Position numbers and translations under genes: made by a program
Notes under the pieces: model-generated
The model's database searches: none
What the model was told of the DNA's origin: nothing
The model's input: only the letters and a program-made list of their open reading frames with translations
IMG/VR virus record: IMGVR_UViG_3300021962_000104
Location: 1-62,063 of that record
Reading direction: 5' to 3' (one strand)
DNA length: 62,063 bases
Source: a virus
Shown here: positions 32,317-40,407 of the stretch, one piece after another
How the letters are laid out: every line of letters starts with the position of its first letter
Numbering within the stretch: position 1 is the stretch's first letter

Positions 32317-33507
32317 ATGCTATCATTTACATCGTTCCTAACAGAAGCCAAAGTCGAGAAACTAAAGCACCTAGAGCACGCTGAAGATCATATTGTCAAT
32401 TCGGGCGCAGCTGGTTTTGAGCATGCATCCAAAACTCTAATCGGCGTTCATAACGCACTTCAGGGACGTAAATCTCGAGTCAAGATCACCACCAAGTGGG
32501 ACGGTGCACCTTCTATCGTCTTTGGAACTCATCCTGAGAATGGTAAGTTCTTTGTTGCTTCTAAGTCTGCATTTAACAAGAATCCAAAGATCAATTATAC
32601 TGACAAGGATATCGAAAAGAACCATGGGCATGCTCCTGGTCTAGTCGAGAAACTCAAGCATGCGCTGGCTCATCTACCCAAGGTCACACCAAGAGGTCGT
32701 GTATTTCAGGGTGACATGATGTACACTCCAGGAGATGTTTCTTCATCTTCTACGCATTATAACTTTAAGCCAAACACCATCAACTATTCTATTCGTAAGG
32801 ACAGCGAAGAAGGCAAGAAAGTGGGTAAAGCCAAGGTGGGCGTGGCTGTGCATACCGAATACAAGGGTCGCACACTAGACTCAATGAAAGCGCACTTTGG
32901 TCCTAATGTCAATTCTTTTGGCAAGCATCGCGACGTCCATGTAATTGATACTCAGACTGGAATTGAAGATCTCAAAGATACCTATAAGCCAGAGCATCGT
33001 CGTGAATTTATTTCTTCTATGCGCAAGGCTCAACAGTTACATCGCGGTCATGACTATCGTCATCTACAGGGTCATGAGATGCACGTTGCCACTTATATCA
33101 ATCAGAACGTGCGCAGTGGTGAAACTGCATCCGTAGAGGGATTGATGAGACACGCTGCAGCTCGCAACGCAGCTGCTGGTTCTAAACTCAAGTCAGCTGC
33201 AGGTAAAGCCAAGGTCGCTGCAAAAAATTCAGCAGATATGGAACATATCAAAAAGAACAAAGCCGCATTTCAAAGAACTTTTGAGATTCATCGTCACCTA
33301 CAAAATGCCAAGCATGCATTGGTAGATGCGCTAAATGATAGCGGTGATTATGAACATAGCATTGAGGGTAGAAAGACTAGCGGAGAAGGGCATGTTGCTA
33401 TTATCAATAACATGCCAACCAAGTTAGTCAGTCGTCGTCAAGGAGACTTCGCTGCGTCGAATCTTCTTGCTGGTGGTGTCAAAGCAAAAATGGCAGAAAG
33501 AAAATGA
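32317..33507 (+). CDS. KxDG nucleotidyltransferase/ligase-like internal protein
   Basis: 396 residues. The N-terminus MLSFTSFLTEAKVE matches the T4 capsid-targeting sequence pattern (aromatic at 4 and 7, L-x-E at 8-10), where the prohead protease cuts after the E. Residues ~60-75 (TTKWDGAPSIVFG) look like motif I of DNA/RNA ligases (K-x-D-G), with FVASKS and RGRVFQGDMMYT possibly later motifs. Related proteins occur in aquatic myoviruses (I recall a DUF6267 name). An active nucleotidyl transfer is not proven. It would be packaged into the capsid and injected with DNA. An Ala/Lys-rich segment near residue 285-310 may be flexible. Confidence 0.6.
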   Translation: MLSFTSFLTEAKVEKLKHLEHAEDHIVNSGAAGFEHASKTLIGVHNALQGRKSRVKITTKWDGAPSIVFGTHPENGKFFVASKSAFNKNPKINYTDKDIEKNHGHAPGLVEKLKHALAHLPKVTPRGRVFQGDMMYTPGDVSSSSTHYNFKPNTINYSIRKDSEEGKKVGKAKVGVAVHTEYKGRTLDSMKAHFGPNVNSFGKHRDVHVIDTQTGIEDLKDTYKPEHRREFISSMRKAQQLHRGHDYRHLQGHEMHVATYINQNVRSGETASVEGLMRHAAARNAAAGSKLKSAAGKAKVAAKNSADMEHIKKNKAAFQRTFEIHRHLQNAKHALVDALNDSGDYEHSIEGRKTSGEGHVAIINNMPTKLVSRRQGDFAASNLLAGGVKAKMAERK

Positions 33508-35741
33508 GCAGAGCAACATTCACATACGGTCGCTTTAATCCTCCAACAGAAGCAGGACATGGCAAGTTAGTGAAGCAAGTCATGGATCATGCTGAAAGCA
33601 CTGGTGGAAAGCATTATATCTTTGCTTCTCATTCTCGAGATTCGGAAAAGAATCCTCTATCACATCAGGTCAAAACTAGAGCTATGCGCAAGATGTTTCC
33701 TGGCGCAAATGTTGTTTCCAAGAAACATCCAAATCTAATTGGTGTAATGCAGCATTTAGAAAAACAGGGTCACACTCATGTCACAATGTACGCTGGATCT
33801 GATCGTGTTCCAGAGTACAAAAGAATTGTGAATAAATACAATGGTAAAGATTTTAAGTTTAAGAAAATTGAAGTCAAGTCAGCTGGTTCTCGCGATCCAG
33901 ATGCTGAAGGTGCGGAAGGTATGTCTGCCTCTAAGTTGCGTGGGTTAGTTTCCGCTGGTAAGCGCAAAGAGTTTATTTCACATTATACAAACAGAAAACT
34001 TGGTGCTGAAATTCACGACAAGGTAAAAAAAGCAATGAGCGAATCAAGAGCATTATTCTTATTGGGCGGTCCTGGCAGCGGCAAGGACTATGTCATCAAT
34101 AATATCCTATCGCGTTTTAACGTCGTTGAAGTGCAGATGGATCAGATTCTAAATGGATCAATCAATGAAGTATTGGAGTCTGGTTCCAATCTACTCATCA
34201 ATGCTCCAATTGATCTGGAGAAGATTGCATTGGTTCGCGCGACTCTTGGTGAATCCTATGAGTTTGATTACACTCTAGTGTCAGTGACCAATAAGGTCAG
34301 TCGTGAGCGCAATGATATGCGTGCTCGTCCAATGAATGAATCTACTCGTATTCGCAAGTGGCTAGATGCTGAAAGAACCACAGATATGTTCGAAGGCGTT
34401 TTCAAGTTTGAGAATTCATTGAATCTTTCTGAAGCATCACAGAAAGAACTATCTGTATTCCAAATGCAAATTGAAGCATTCCTAAAGTTCATGATTGAGA
34501 ACGGCTATGTCTTTGAGAAAAAGGTTGCTGAGCCAACTGGAGATCTAAAGAAGGCTTGCTGGAAGGGATACACTGCCGTTGGGATGAAGATGAAGAACGG
34601 TCGCAAGGTTCCAAACTGCGTGCCAGTTGAAGAAAGTGATAATCTAAAGGGCACTCCAGTAGTTTCTTTGGCTGATGTTTCTAAACCTAGTGATTTTAGA
34701 AAAGATCGCTATGGAAGAAATGTGCCCAAGAAATTGAAGAAAAATGATCCAAGAGTGAAGTATGTGAAAGAGGCAGTTGGAAAAGAATCAAAGATCGTTC
34801 CAGTAACTGGAATGGGTGGTGTGCAAGGATTTCGCGTCACCAATCGTAGACTCAAGCAATCAAGATCTTTCAATAATATGAAAGATGCTGAAGCCTATGC
34901 TGCCAGAGGAGGCAAGCAACAGAAGGAAGCATTGGAATATGGTACAACGGAAACCAGAAATGCTTATGCTTCAATGACTCCTGGACAGACAGTTGATACC
35001 ACACCAACTTTGAAAACAAAGAAACTACCAAAGAGCAAGAAAACTCCTGGTGAAGATTATGATGCTAGAATGGGTGGCTCAGGTGGATACGCTGTTGGTT
35101 TGACGCAAACTGAATCAGTATCCCTAGAAGAAGCAGTACAGTATCATCTAGAGAATCAGATTCCGTTCGCTGAGAATATCTTCCGTCCAGGAAGTGATAT
35201 GTTCTTTGAACTGATCCGTGAAGCCAAGAATCTATATGCTAATGGTGACTACACTCCTGCTGATGAATACGAACAGGAAGTGCTAGAAAGTGATCTAGGT
35301 GAAACCGCAATGTACGAAGGTATGGAAGTGCTTCTTGACTTCCCATTCCTAGAAGAAGAAAAGACGCCAAAGCATGTTCGTAAATTGAGCAAAGATGAGG
35401 CTGACGAAGAAGAAGCTGTCAAGACTTCGATTCAGAAAGAAGAAGCCTGTTGCGATGACTGCGACGATTTGAACGAAGAAGATGAAACAGGTGGTAAGGG
35501 CATCGGCAAGCCATGGCGTGAGGGTGGTGGCGGTGCTGTCTATGTGCGCACAGGCGATGGTGGCGTCAAGAAGGTTCGCTTTAGTCAGTCTGGAATGGCA
35601 AAGAAATATCGCGATCCAGGTCGTTTGAAATCATTCATGGCTCGCCATAATTGCCTAGGAAACAAGGATAAGACTTCGGCTTCCTACTGGGCATGCCGTT
35701 ATCCAAGATTCTTCAGCAATAGTGGTCAACTATGGTGGTAG
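33504..35741 (+). CDS. Multidomain nucleotidyltransferase/P-loop kinase, probable capsid-core protein
   Basis: 745 residues. Residues 1-~170: cytidylyltransferase-like domain, FTYGRFNPPTEAGHGKL (the GRFxPxTxGH signature) and GMSASKLRGLV (S-x-S/T-x-x-R). Residues ~185-300: P-loop domain, FLLGGPGSGKDYVINNIL (Walker A about 188-195). After that come low-complexity acidic linkers joining small modules: KKACWKGYTAVGMKMKNGR, an acidic helix region, a CCDDCDD Cys cluster, and a final module with KYRDPGRLKSFMARHNCLG and YWACRYPRF. The domain order recalls NadR (NMN adenylyltransferase plus kinase) but substrate is unknown. Similar polyproteins in aquatic myoviruses are virion components. Confidence 0.6.
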   Translation: MSRATFTYGRFNPPTEAGHGKLVKQVMDHAESTGGKHYIFASHSRDSEKNPLSHQVKTRAMRKMFPGANVVSKKHPNLIGVMQHLEKQGHTHVTMYAGSDRVPEYKRIVNKYNGKDFKFKKIEVKSAGSRDPDAEGAEGMSASKLRGLVSAGKRKEFISHYTNRKLGAEIHDKVKKAMSESRALFLLGGPGSGKDYVINNILSRFNVVEVQMDQILNGSINEVLESGSNLLINAPIDLEKIALVRATLGESYEFDYTLVSVTNKVSRERNDMRARPMNESTRIRKWLDAERTTDMFEGVFKFENSLNLSEASQKELSVFQMQIEAFLKFMIENGYVFEKKVAEPTGDLKKACWKGYTAVGMKMKNGRKVPNCVPVEESDNLKGTPVVSLADVSKPSDFRKDRYGRNVPKKLKKNDPRVKYVKEAVGKESKIVPVTGMGGVQGFRVTNRRLKQSRSFNNMKDAEAYAARGGKQQKEALEYGTTETRNAYASMTPGQTVDTTPTLKTKKLPKSKKTPGEDYDARMGGSGGYAVGLTQTESVSLEEAVQYHLENQIPFAENIFRPGSDMFFELIREAKNLYANGDYTPADEYEQEVLESDLGETAMYEGMEVLLDFPFLEEEKTPKHVRKLSKDEADEEEAVKTSIQKEEACCDDCDDLNEEDETGGKGIGKPWREGGGGAVYVRTGDGGVKKVRFSQSGMAKKYRDPGRLKSFMARHNCLGNKDKTSASYWACRYPRFFSNSGQLWW

Positions 35742-36022
35742 ACGAAGATCATCCTTACGATGATCAGAAACTAAATAAGACTGAGTTCATACGCACCTTT
35801 TCGTGCGATGTGCTCGATGAAGAATTGAAATGGCACTATGATCTAAATGATCGTATTGTTGAGGTTTTGCAGGGAGAGGGTTGGGAACTACAGTTCGACG
35901 ACGCTCTTCCTAGTATGCTGAAAGTTGGTGATGTAATCTACATTCCCGCTAGATTGCATCATCGTATAAAGCGCGGGACAACGGATCTAAAACTTAGAAT
36001 AAGAGAGTACGATAATGGCTGA
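35732..36022 (+). CDS. Small cupin-like protein, 96 aa
   Basis: KWHYDLNDRIVEVLQGEGW, then LKVGDVIYIPARLHHRIKR is the cupin pattern (G-x-G-W strand, PARxxHR metal-ligand-like His). It overlaps both neighbours by 8-10 bases. Without a clear first HxH motif the metal site may be incomplete. Function unknown. Confidence 0.6.
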   Translation: MVVDEDHPYDDQKLNKTEFIRTFSCDVLDEELKWHYDLNDRIVEVLQGEGWELQFDDALPSMLKVGDVIYIPARLHHRIKRGTTDLKLRIREYDNG

Positions 36023-37340
36023 TCTACCAAAGATGTGGGGCAAAATGTCATCGGCTTTGCAGAAGAAGTGGTGGGCTGCTCACGGTGGTGGCAAACCATT
36101 CCCATCAGCAGAAGGCAGATCGGCTGCAGCTGCAAAGAGATCACCTGCAAAGAAGGGTGTGGCAACCTCTGAACTAAGTCGCGGCGAGAAAACTGCATCA
36201 GGAAAGATATCAGATGTTCGTCGTGAAAACATGCGTCGAATGAAAGCAGCGATGGAACGTGGAACTGCTGGTGCGCCACAAAAGACTTCAGGTGCAGGTG
36301 GATCTGGAGCATATAGTCCATCTAGCATGAAGGACATTAGAGCAGCAATCAAATCAGGGGCTGGGGTTCGCACAGGCTTGGCTGGGCATTCAAATTACGA
36401 TGAGGTTCTTCCAGAAAAGGATAAAAAGAAAATGAAAGAAGAAAAAGATCTAACAGGTGCACTAAGAAAGTCCATCGAAAGCAAAGGCAAGCACACAGTT
36501 ACTCGCAACAAGGCTGGAACTCTTGTTCTGCGCAAGATGAAGAACGAAGAAGTCGAGCAGGTGGATGAAGGTGCATCTCGACATTTGAGATATACTGGAA
36601 CAGTAGGCGGTCAAGATTATTCTATGACGATTCCAAGAAATGGTGATCTTGAAGATCACATGACTGCCAGAAAAATTAAGAAACAGAATCCTCATCTTAA
36701 ACCACACCATGTAACAGCACTCGTTAATGCTACTGGTGAAGACGAAGAGCATGTTAATGTGGAACATGGAGGTAAAAAATATAAGGTTCACGTTGTTAAT
36801 CATCAAGAACCAAAAATGGTATACAACGAAGAAATCGAACAGGTGGATGAAAATTGGGTGAGTTTGAGCACCCCGATCGGAGCAGGTTACAGGTCTATAG
36901 AGGATCACGAGAATAATCTAAAGGCAGCAGGTGTTTCTTTTCGCAAAAAACGCTCACCATACGAAAATCACGTTGCGTTTGAAGTTCCTCCGAAACATGA
37001 ACGTAAGGCGAAGAAGATCCTTTGGCGAGAAGAAGTCGAGTACATCGAAGAAAAACTAACAGCAGGTGATCCAGCATCAAAGTGGATCTCTGACTTCGTG
37101 CATTCTGACAATCCTAAGTTTGAAGGTAAGAGCAAGAAAGAGCGTATGAACATGGCTCTTGGTGCTTACTATGCAAAGAAACGCGCAAAGAATGAAGAAG
37201 TGGTGCAGGAAAAACTAGATCCTGTTGGTTCTGAAACTACAGACATCAATAATGATAAGAAAGTAGACAAGACAGATGCTTATCTGCATGCTCGTCGTCA
37301 GGCGATTGGCAAGGCAATTGCCAAGAAGAAGGGGTTGTAA
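36015..37340 (+). CDS. Modular capsid-core (prohead/internal) protein
   Basis: 441 residues, highly basic modules separated by acidic linkers of one type: EEVEQVDEG, EEIEQVDEN, EEVEYIEEK, EEVVQEK. Modules include a Lys/Ala-rich N-terminal part (WGKMSSALQKKWWAAHGGG), two small beta-rich units, TAGDPASKWISDFVHSDNP with KKERMNMALGAYYAKKRAK, and a dockerin/EF-hand-like loop (DINNDKKVDKTDAYL). Modules like these recur in virion proteins of aquatic T4-like phages. The linkers may be prohead-protease sites. Likely an internal scaffold or packaged DNA-binding protein. Confidence 0.6.
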   Translation: MADLPKMWGKMSSALQKKWWAAHGGGKPFPSAEGRSAAAAKRSPAKKGVATSELSRGEKTASGKISDVRRENMRRMKAAMERGTAGAPQKTSGAGGSGAYSPSSMKDIRAAIKSGAGVRTGLAGHSNYDEVLPEKDKKKMKEEKDLTGALRKSIESKGKHTVTRNKAGTLVLRKMKNEEVEQVDEGASRHLRYTGTVGGQDYSMTIPRNGDLEDHMTARKIKKQNPHLKPHHVTALVNATGEDEEHVNVEHGGKKYKVHVVNHQEPKMVYNEEIEQVDENWVSLSTPIGAGYRSIEDHENNLKAAGVSFRKKRSPYENHVAFEVPPKHERKAKKILWREEVEYIEEKLTAGDPASKWISDFVHSDNPKFEGKSKKERMNMALGAYYAKKRAKNEEVVQEKLDPVGSETTDINNDKKVDKTDAYLHARRQAIGKAIAKKKGL

Positions 37341-37341
37341 A

Positions 37342-38130
37342 ATGGCAAAAGTAGGACAAAGAGGTCGTTTGGTATTAGATAAGAAGACATCAACAGGTGC
37401 TGGGTTTAAAGGCAAAGTCACCAAGGTTGAGGGCGGCATGGTTTATTTACAACTTGATGGTGAAGGTAAATTTGGTCCTCGCACCGTAAAAGGATCATTG
37501 AGCCGTTTTAGGGCTGAAGATACCAACTCGGAGGGCGATACGATGAATGAAGCCATCAAACCTAAGAGTAAAGAAGACGAAGGCGAGTATGGCTACGAAG
37601 GTGACATGGCAATGTCTCAGTTGCGTAGCATCATTCGTAACTCTCAGGCAATGCTGGACAATCTAGAGCCAGAGACAGATCTACCTGAATGGGTGCAGTC
37701 TAAGATCACACTAGCCAAAGACTATATTGAAACTTCTGCTAATTATCTAATGTCAGAGTTGGAAGAAGAAGTCAAACCAGTGGATGAGGGTCTACTTAGT
37801 GGAACACTCAAGGTTGCTGGAAAGGTTTTCAATGCTCCAGCATATTCTTGGGCTGGCGAGAAATTGGAAAAGCGCGAGAAGGCTAAGAAACTAGCAGCAG
37901 AAAGGGCTGCAAGAAAAGCCAGAAGAACAACAAAGAAAGCGCAAACTAAAGAAGTATCTGAATCAGCAGAGCAAAATGATCGTGTTAAGAAAGTGATGGA
38001 TAAGTACAGAGGTATTCGCAATAAAGTAAATACCAAACCAGAATTAGAAGTAAGTATTCGTAACACTTCGCCAAATATCATGGGAAATATTCCTGGACAT
38101 GAAGGACCAAAACCAAATGCAAACTTTTAA
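37342..38130 (+). CDS. Capsid-core-type protein, 262 aa
   Basis: Starts at ATG 37342, one base after the preceding stop codon. An SH3/KOW-like N-terminal domain (GQRGRLVLDKKTSTGAGFK, GKVTKVEGGMVYLQLDG) is followed by a helical unit (GDMAMSQLRSIIRNSQAML, LPEWVQSKITLAKDYIETS) and the linker EEEVKPVDEG, then a very basic Ala/Arg/Lys helix. The shared linker ties it to the 36015 protein. Likely virion-internal. Confidence 0.55.
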   Translation: MAKVGQRGRLVLDKKTSTGAGFKGKVTKVEGGMVYLQLDGEGKFGPRTVKGSLSRFRAEDTNSEGDTMNEAIKPKSKEDEGEYGYEGDMAMSQLRSIIRNSQAMLDNLEPETDLPEWVQSKITLAKDYIETSANYLMSELEEEVKPVDEGLLSGTLKVAGKVFNAPAYSWAGEKLEKREKAKKLAAERAARKARRTTKKAQTKEVSESAEQNDRVKKVMDKYRGIRNKVNTKPELEVSIRNTSPNIMGNIPGHEGPKPNANF

Positions 38131-38572
38131 GCAATTTCTAGAGGAAGAGGAAGATCTGTCTATTGAAATAGAAGCAGATCAATTTGTTGCTCAATTGGAC
38201 GATATCAATGATGCATTAGATGCAGTCACTGAGGATCCATTTGTAAACAGCGCAGTGTTTATCAATGCTGTTCGTGGTACTCTAGAAAGATTTGGTATTC
38301 TGATTCCTCCTGGATATGAAATGCCAATGTTAAGTCTAGATGCAGAGACAGTTTATTCTCTCGGCGAGTCTGGATATTTCTTATACATTACTCACAATAC
38401 TACTCCAGATGTTGGCGTAGATGGATATGCAACCATTGTAAATCAAGAAGATCTAGATGATCTACTTCAGATGGAAGACCCAGAGCCATTGGAGCCAATT
38501 CCAACTGTATCTCCATATCTTCGCCAGACACGTAGAACTAACGACGACAGTGGTAACGATAACGAATATTAA
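38117..38572 (+). CDS. Acidic protein with capsid-targeting-like N-terminus
   Basis: 151 residues from ATG 38117 (14-base overlap). The start MQTFKQFLEEEED matches the T4 capsid-targeting pattern (F4, F7, L-x-E at 8-10). ATG 38099 would hide this motif, so 38117 is preferred. The body is acidic with short strands (GYFLYITHNTTPDVGVDGY). Candidate packaged internal protein. Confidence 0.55.
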   Translation: MQTFKQFLEEEEDLSIEIEADQFVAQLDDINDALDAVTEDPFVNSAVFINAVRGTLERFGILIPPGYEMPMLSLDAETVYSLGESGYFLYITHNTTPDVGVDGYATIVNQEDLDDLLQMEDPEPLEPIPTVSPYLRQTRRTNDDSGNDNEY

Positions 38573-38575
38573 TTT

Positions 38576-38962
38576 ATGTTGTATGATCTAAACCATGATA
38601 CAATCTTGATCTACGCTATCAAAAGTTATGATAATCTTAACTATGTAAAAAGCGAGTTTCAAGAAGATTACAAAGCGTTCAAGTATGTCAAGAGACTGCT
38701 ACAACGCTATCGTATGTCAGGTGAACTTAGAGAAAAGTTATTGCTAAATCATCTGAATCTGATATACAATGTGTTTGGTGTAGAGGCAGGAACGAGAATA
38801 CTATTTTATAAGATTGACGAACAAGATTATAGTGCATTGAAAACTTTTTGCGTGTTTTTAAATACAATGCCAGATAGGATTTCGGGAATCAACGGCAAAG
38901 ATTTAATTTCTAGTGACATACCTGTAGATCTAAAGATAGTAGAACTGTTAAGGAAAATTTGA
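38576..38962 (+). CDS. Conserved T4-like phage protein (DUF7207-type), 128 aa
   Basis: LYDLNHDTILIYAIKSYDN, FKYVKRLLQRYRMSGELRE, LLLNHLNLIYNVFGVEA and RILFYKIDEQDYSALKTF are motifs shared by a family of unnamed proteins of T4-like phages (I recall DUF7207). Helical. It sits in the structural block; role unknown. Confidence 0.65.
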   Translation: MLYDLNHDTILIYAIKSYDNLNYVKSEFQEDYKAFKYVKRLLQRYRMSGELREKLLLNHLNLIYNVFGVEAGTRILFYKIDEQDYSALKTFCVFLNTMPDRISGINGKDLISSDIPVDLKIVELLRKI

Positions 38963-39477
38963 TGGAACAGGAAAACATAGACGAGGCTGGAATTGTAAAA
39001 GTTGGAAAGCAATTCGCTCATCATCGAATCACATCTAAGAAAAAGAAATCAATGCTTCAACGAATCAAAGATAAAATTGTTGGCAAAAAGAAATATGACA
39101 GCGATGAAGTGTATCTAAACGCAGAAGATGCTGCAGTCATGAGCGTCGGTGCTGGAGTTGTTGCTGGCATGCCAGATGCTGATCCACCAGAACTCACTCC
39201 TGTTCGAAAGAAAAAGAAGTTTAAGGTACTTAGAAGAAGACTAATGGGTGAGGGAAGAGTCACCACCAAGCCAACAGGTAATGGTTTCCATAGAGTGTTT
39301 GTAGATGGTGAAGAACATCCGCACGTTCATATTGTAAATGGTTCTGGTGGAGTTTCTGGATATGGTCGCAACGTATATGGTATACATTATAGCAAAGCCA
39401 ATAAGACTCGCTGGATTGGTAGTCTAGCAAAGACTAAAGCGCATCTAAACAAAATGCTAGATGATGGTGCGATGTGA
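38962..39477 (+). CDS. Virion-associated hypothetical protein, 171 aa
   Basis: Starts at ATG 38962 (overlaps the previous stop). A short acidic N-terminus (MEQENIDEAGIVKVGKQF) with I-D-E may act like the targeting/cleavage peptide. A Lys-rich stretch, a hydrophobic Ala/Val/Gly stretch (AAVMSVGAGVVAGMP) and a C-terminal His/Gly-rich module (HRVFVDGEEHPHVHIVNGS) follow. Not recognised; probably virion-internal. Confidence 0.5.
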   Translation: MEQENIDEAGIVKVGKQFAHHRITSKKKKSMLQRIKDKIVGKKKYDSDEVYLNAEDAAVMSVGAGVVAGMPDADPPELTPVRKKKKFKVLRRRLMGEGRVTTKPTGNGFHRVFVDGEEHPHVHIVNGSGGVSGYGRNVYGIHYSKANKTRWIGSLAKTKAHLNKMLDDGAM

Positions 39478-39665
39478 TGTTGAGATTCAGTGAATATCTA
39501 AATGAAAGCGGACCATTGCGCAAACCTAAGAAACTAAAGCCATTGAAAGATAGACTGAAAGGTGGTATTCCTGGTGCTGTAAATCTAAACGCATGGATGG
39601 ACGAAAAGAAGCGTCGCAAGATTGAGTATATGAAGAACCGTGAAAAGCGCGATGAAAACACTTGA
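39477..39665 (+). CDS. Small basic protein with capsid-targeting-like N-terminus, 62 aa
   Basis: MLRFSEYLNESGPL fits the T4 capsid-targeting pattern (F4, Y7, L-x-E at 8-10). The rest is very basic (KPKKLKPLKDRLKGG, MDEKKRRKIEYMKNREKR), like T4 internal proteins after cleavage. ATG 39477 overlaps the previous stop. A good candidate for an ejected internal protein. Confidence 0.6.
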   Translation: MLRFSEYLNESGPLRKPKKLKPLKDRLKGGIPGAVNLNAWMDEKKRRKIEYMKNREKRDENT

Positions 39666-40407
39666 TGAGAAAAAGAAACTTGCGAAATTTGCTAGAGGAT
39701 TGGGACAACCAGATCTAGCACTTGAAGAATCAATTCGTCGCGAAGAAGAATTAGAGTCTCGTCTGTTCGCAAAGCCAAAGCCAGCAGAGCCAGTGATTCC
39801 AATTCTCAAGGAAGAACTGCCTCCACCTCCTGCACCTGCAGTTGAGATCCCAAAGAAAGAAGATTTGATTTCGCAAACAGTCAATGCGATCTCAAGTCCA
39901 AAGATAACTAAGCCACCGATGCCTGATCTGCAGAATGCTGAGATCAAAGCCATTCGCCAGCAGATTGCTGATCTGGTGCAAAAGATGGGAACGCTATCTT
40001 GGGGTGGCGGTGGTACTGGTGTAGTCAGAATAGGCGATACAGATGACTTTGATAAGACGTCATATGGTGAGGGTAAATTCCTCAAGTGGTCTCAGGGAAT
40101 GTTTCGTCTTGATGAGATTAATCCATATGAAGTTGTGCACAACACTACGCTGGTTACAACATCTTCTTATGCAGTAAACGACACTGACTATTACATTGGT
40201 GTCAACGTAGCGTCAACTGTAACAATTACATTACCAATCACACCAAGTTCTGGTCGTGAGTTGATTGTAAAAGACGAATCAGGCAACTGCGAAAATAACA
40301 TCATCACCATCGCAGGGAATGTGGATAATGACGCAGGTGGTTTAGAACTTGCGTTAAATAATGGTGGTGTTCATCTGTTATATAGAGATGGTTGGAGAGT
40401 GGTATAA
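39652..40407 (+). CDS. Virion structural protein, fibre-like C-terminus
   Basis: 251 residues from ATG 39652. A helical, acidic N-terminal third and a Pro-rich linker (EELPPPPAPAVEIPKKED) lead to a glycine turn (LSWGGGGTGVVRIGD) and a beta domain: TVTITLPITPSSGRELIVK and NIITIAGNVDNDAGG, ending LYRDGWRVV. The C-terminal pattern is common at the ends of phage fibre and tail proteins. Probably a fibre or neck decoration subunit. Confidence 0.6.
   Translation: MKTLDEKKKLAKFARGLGQPDLALEESIRREEELESRLFAKPKPAEPVIPILKEELPPPPAPAVEIPKKEDLISQTVNAISSPKITKPPMPDLQNAEIKAIRQQIADLVQKMGTLSWGGGGTGVVRIGDTDDFDKTSYGEGKFLKWSQGMFRLDEINPYEVVHNTTLVTTSSYAVNDTDYYIGVNVASTVTITLPITPSSGRELIVKDESGNCENNIITIAGNVDNDAGGLELALNNGGVHLLYRDGWRVV

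Noticed and set aside
36462-36908. A 148-aa minus-strand frame
   Set aside because: Antisense to the capsid-core protein; no ribosome site and no domain pattern.
39585-40085. A 166-aa minus-strand Ser/Phe-rich frame
   Set aside because: Mirror image of a Pro/Glu/Lys-rich plus-strand coding region; composition explains it.
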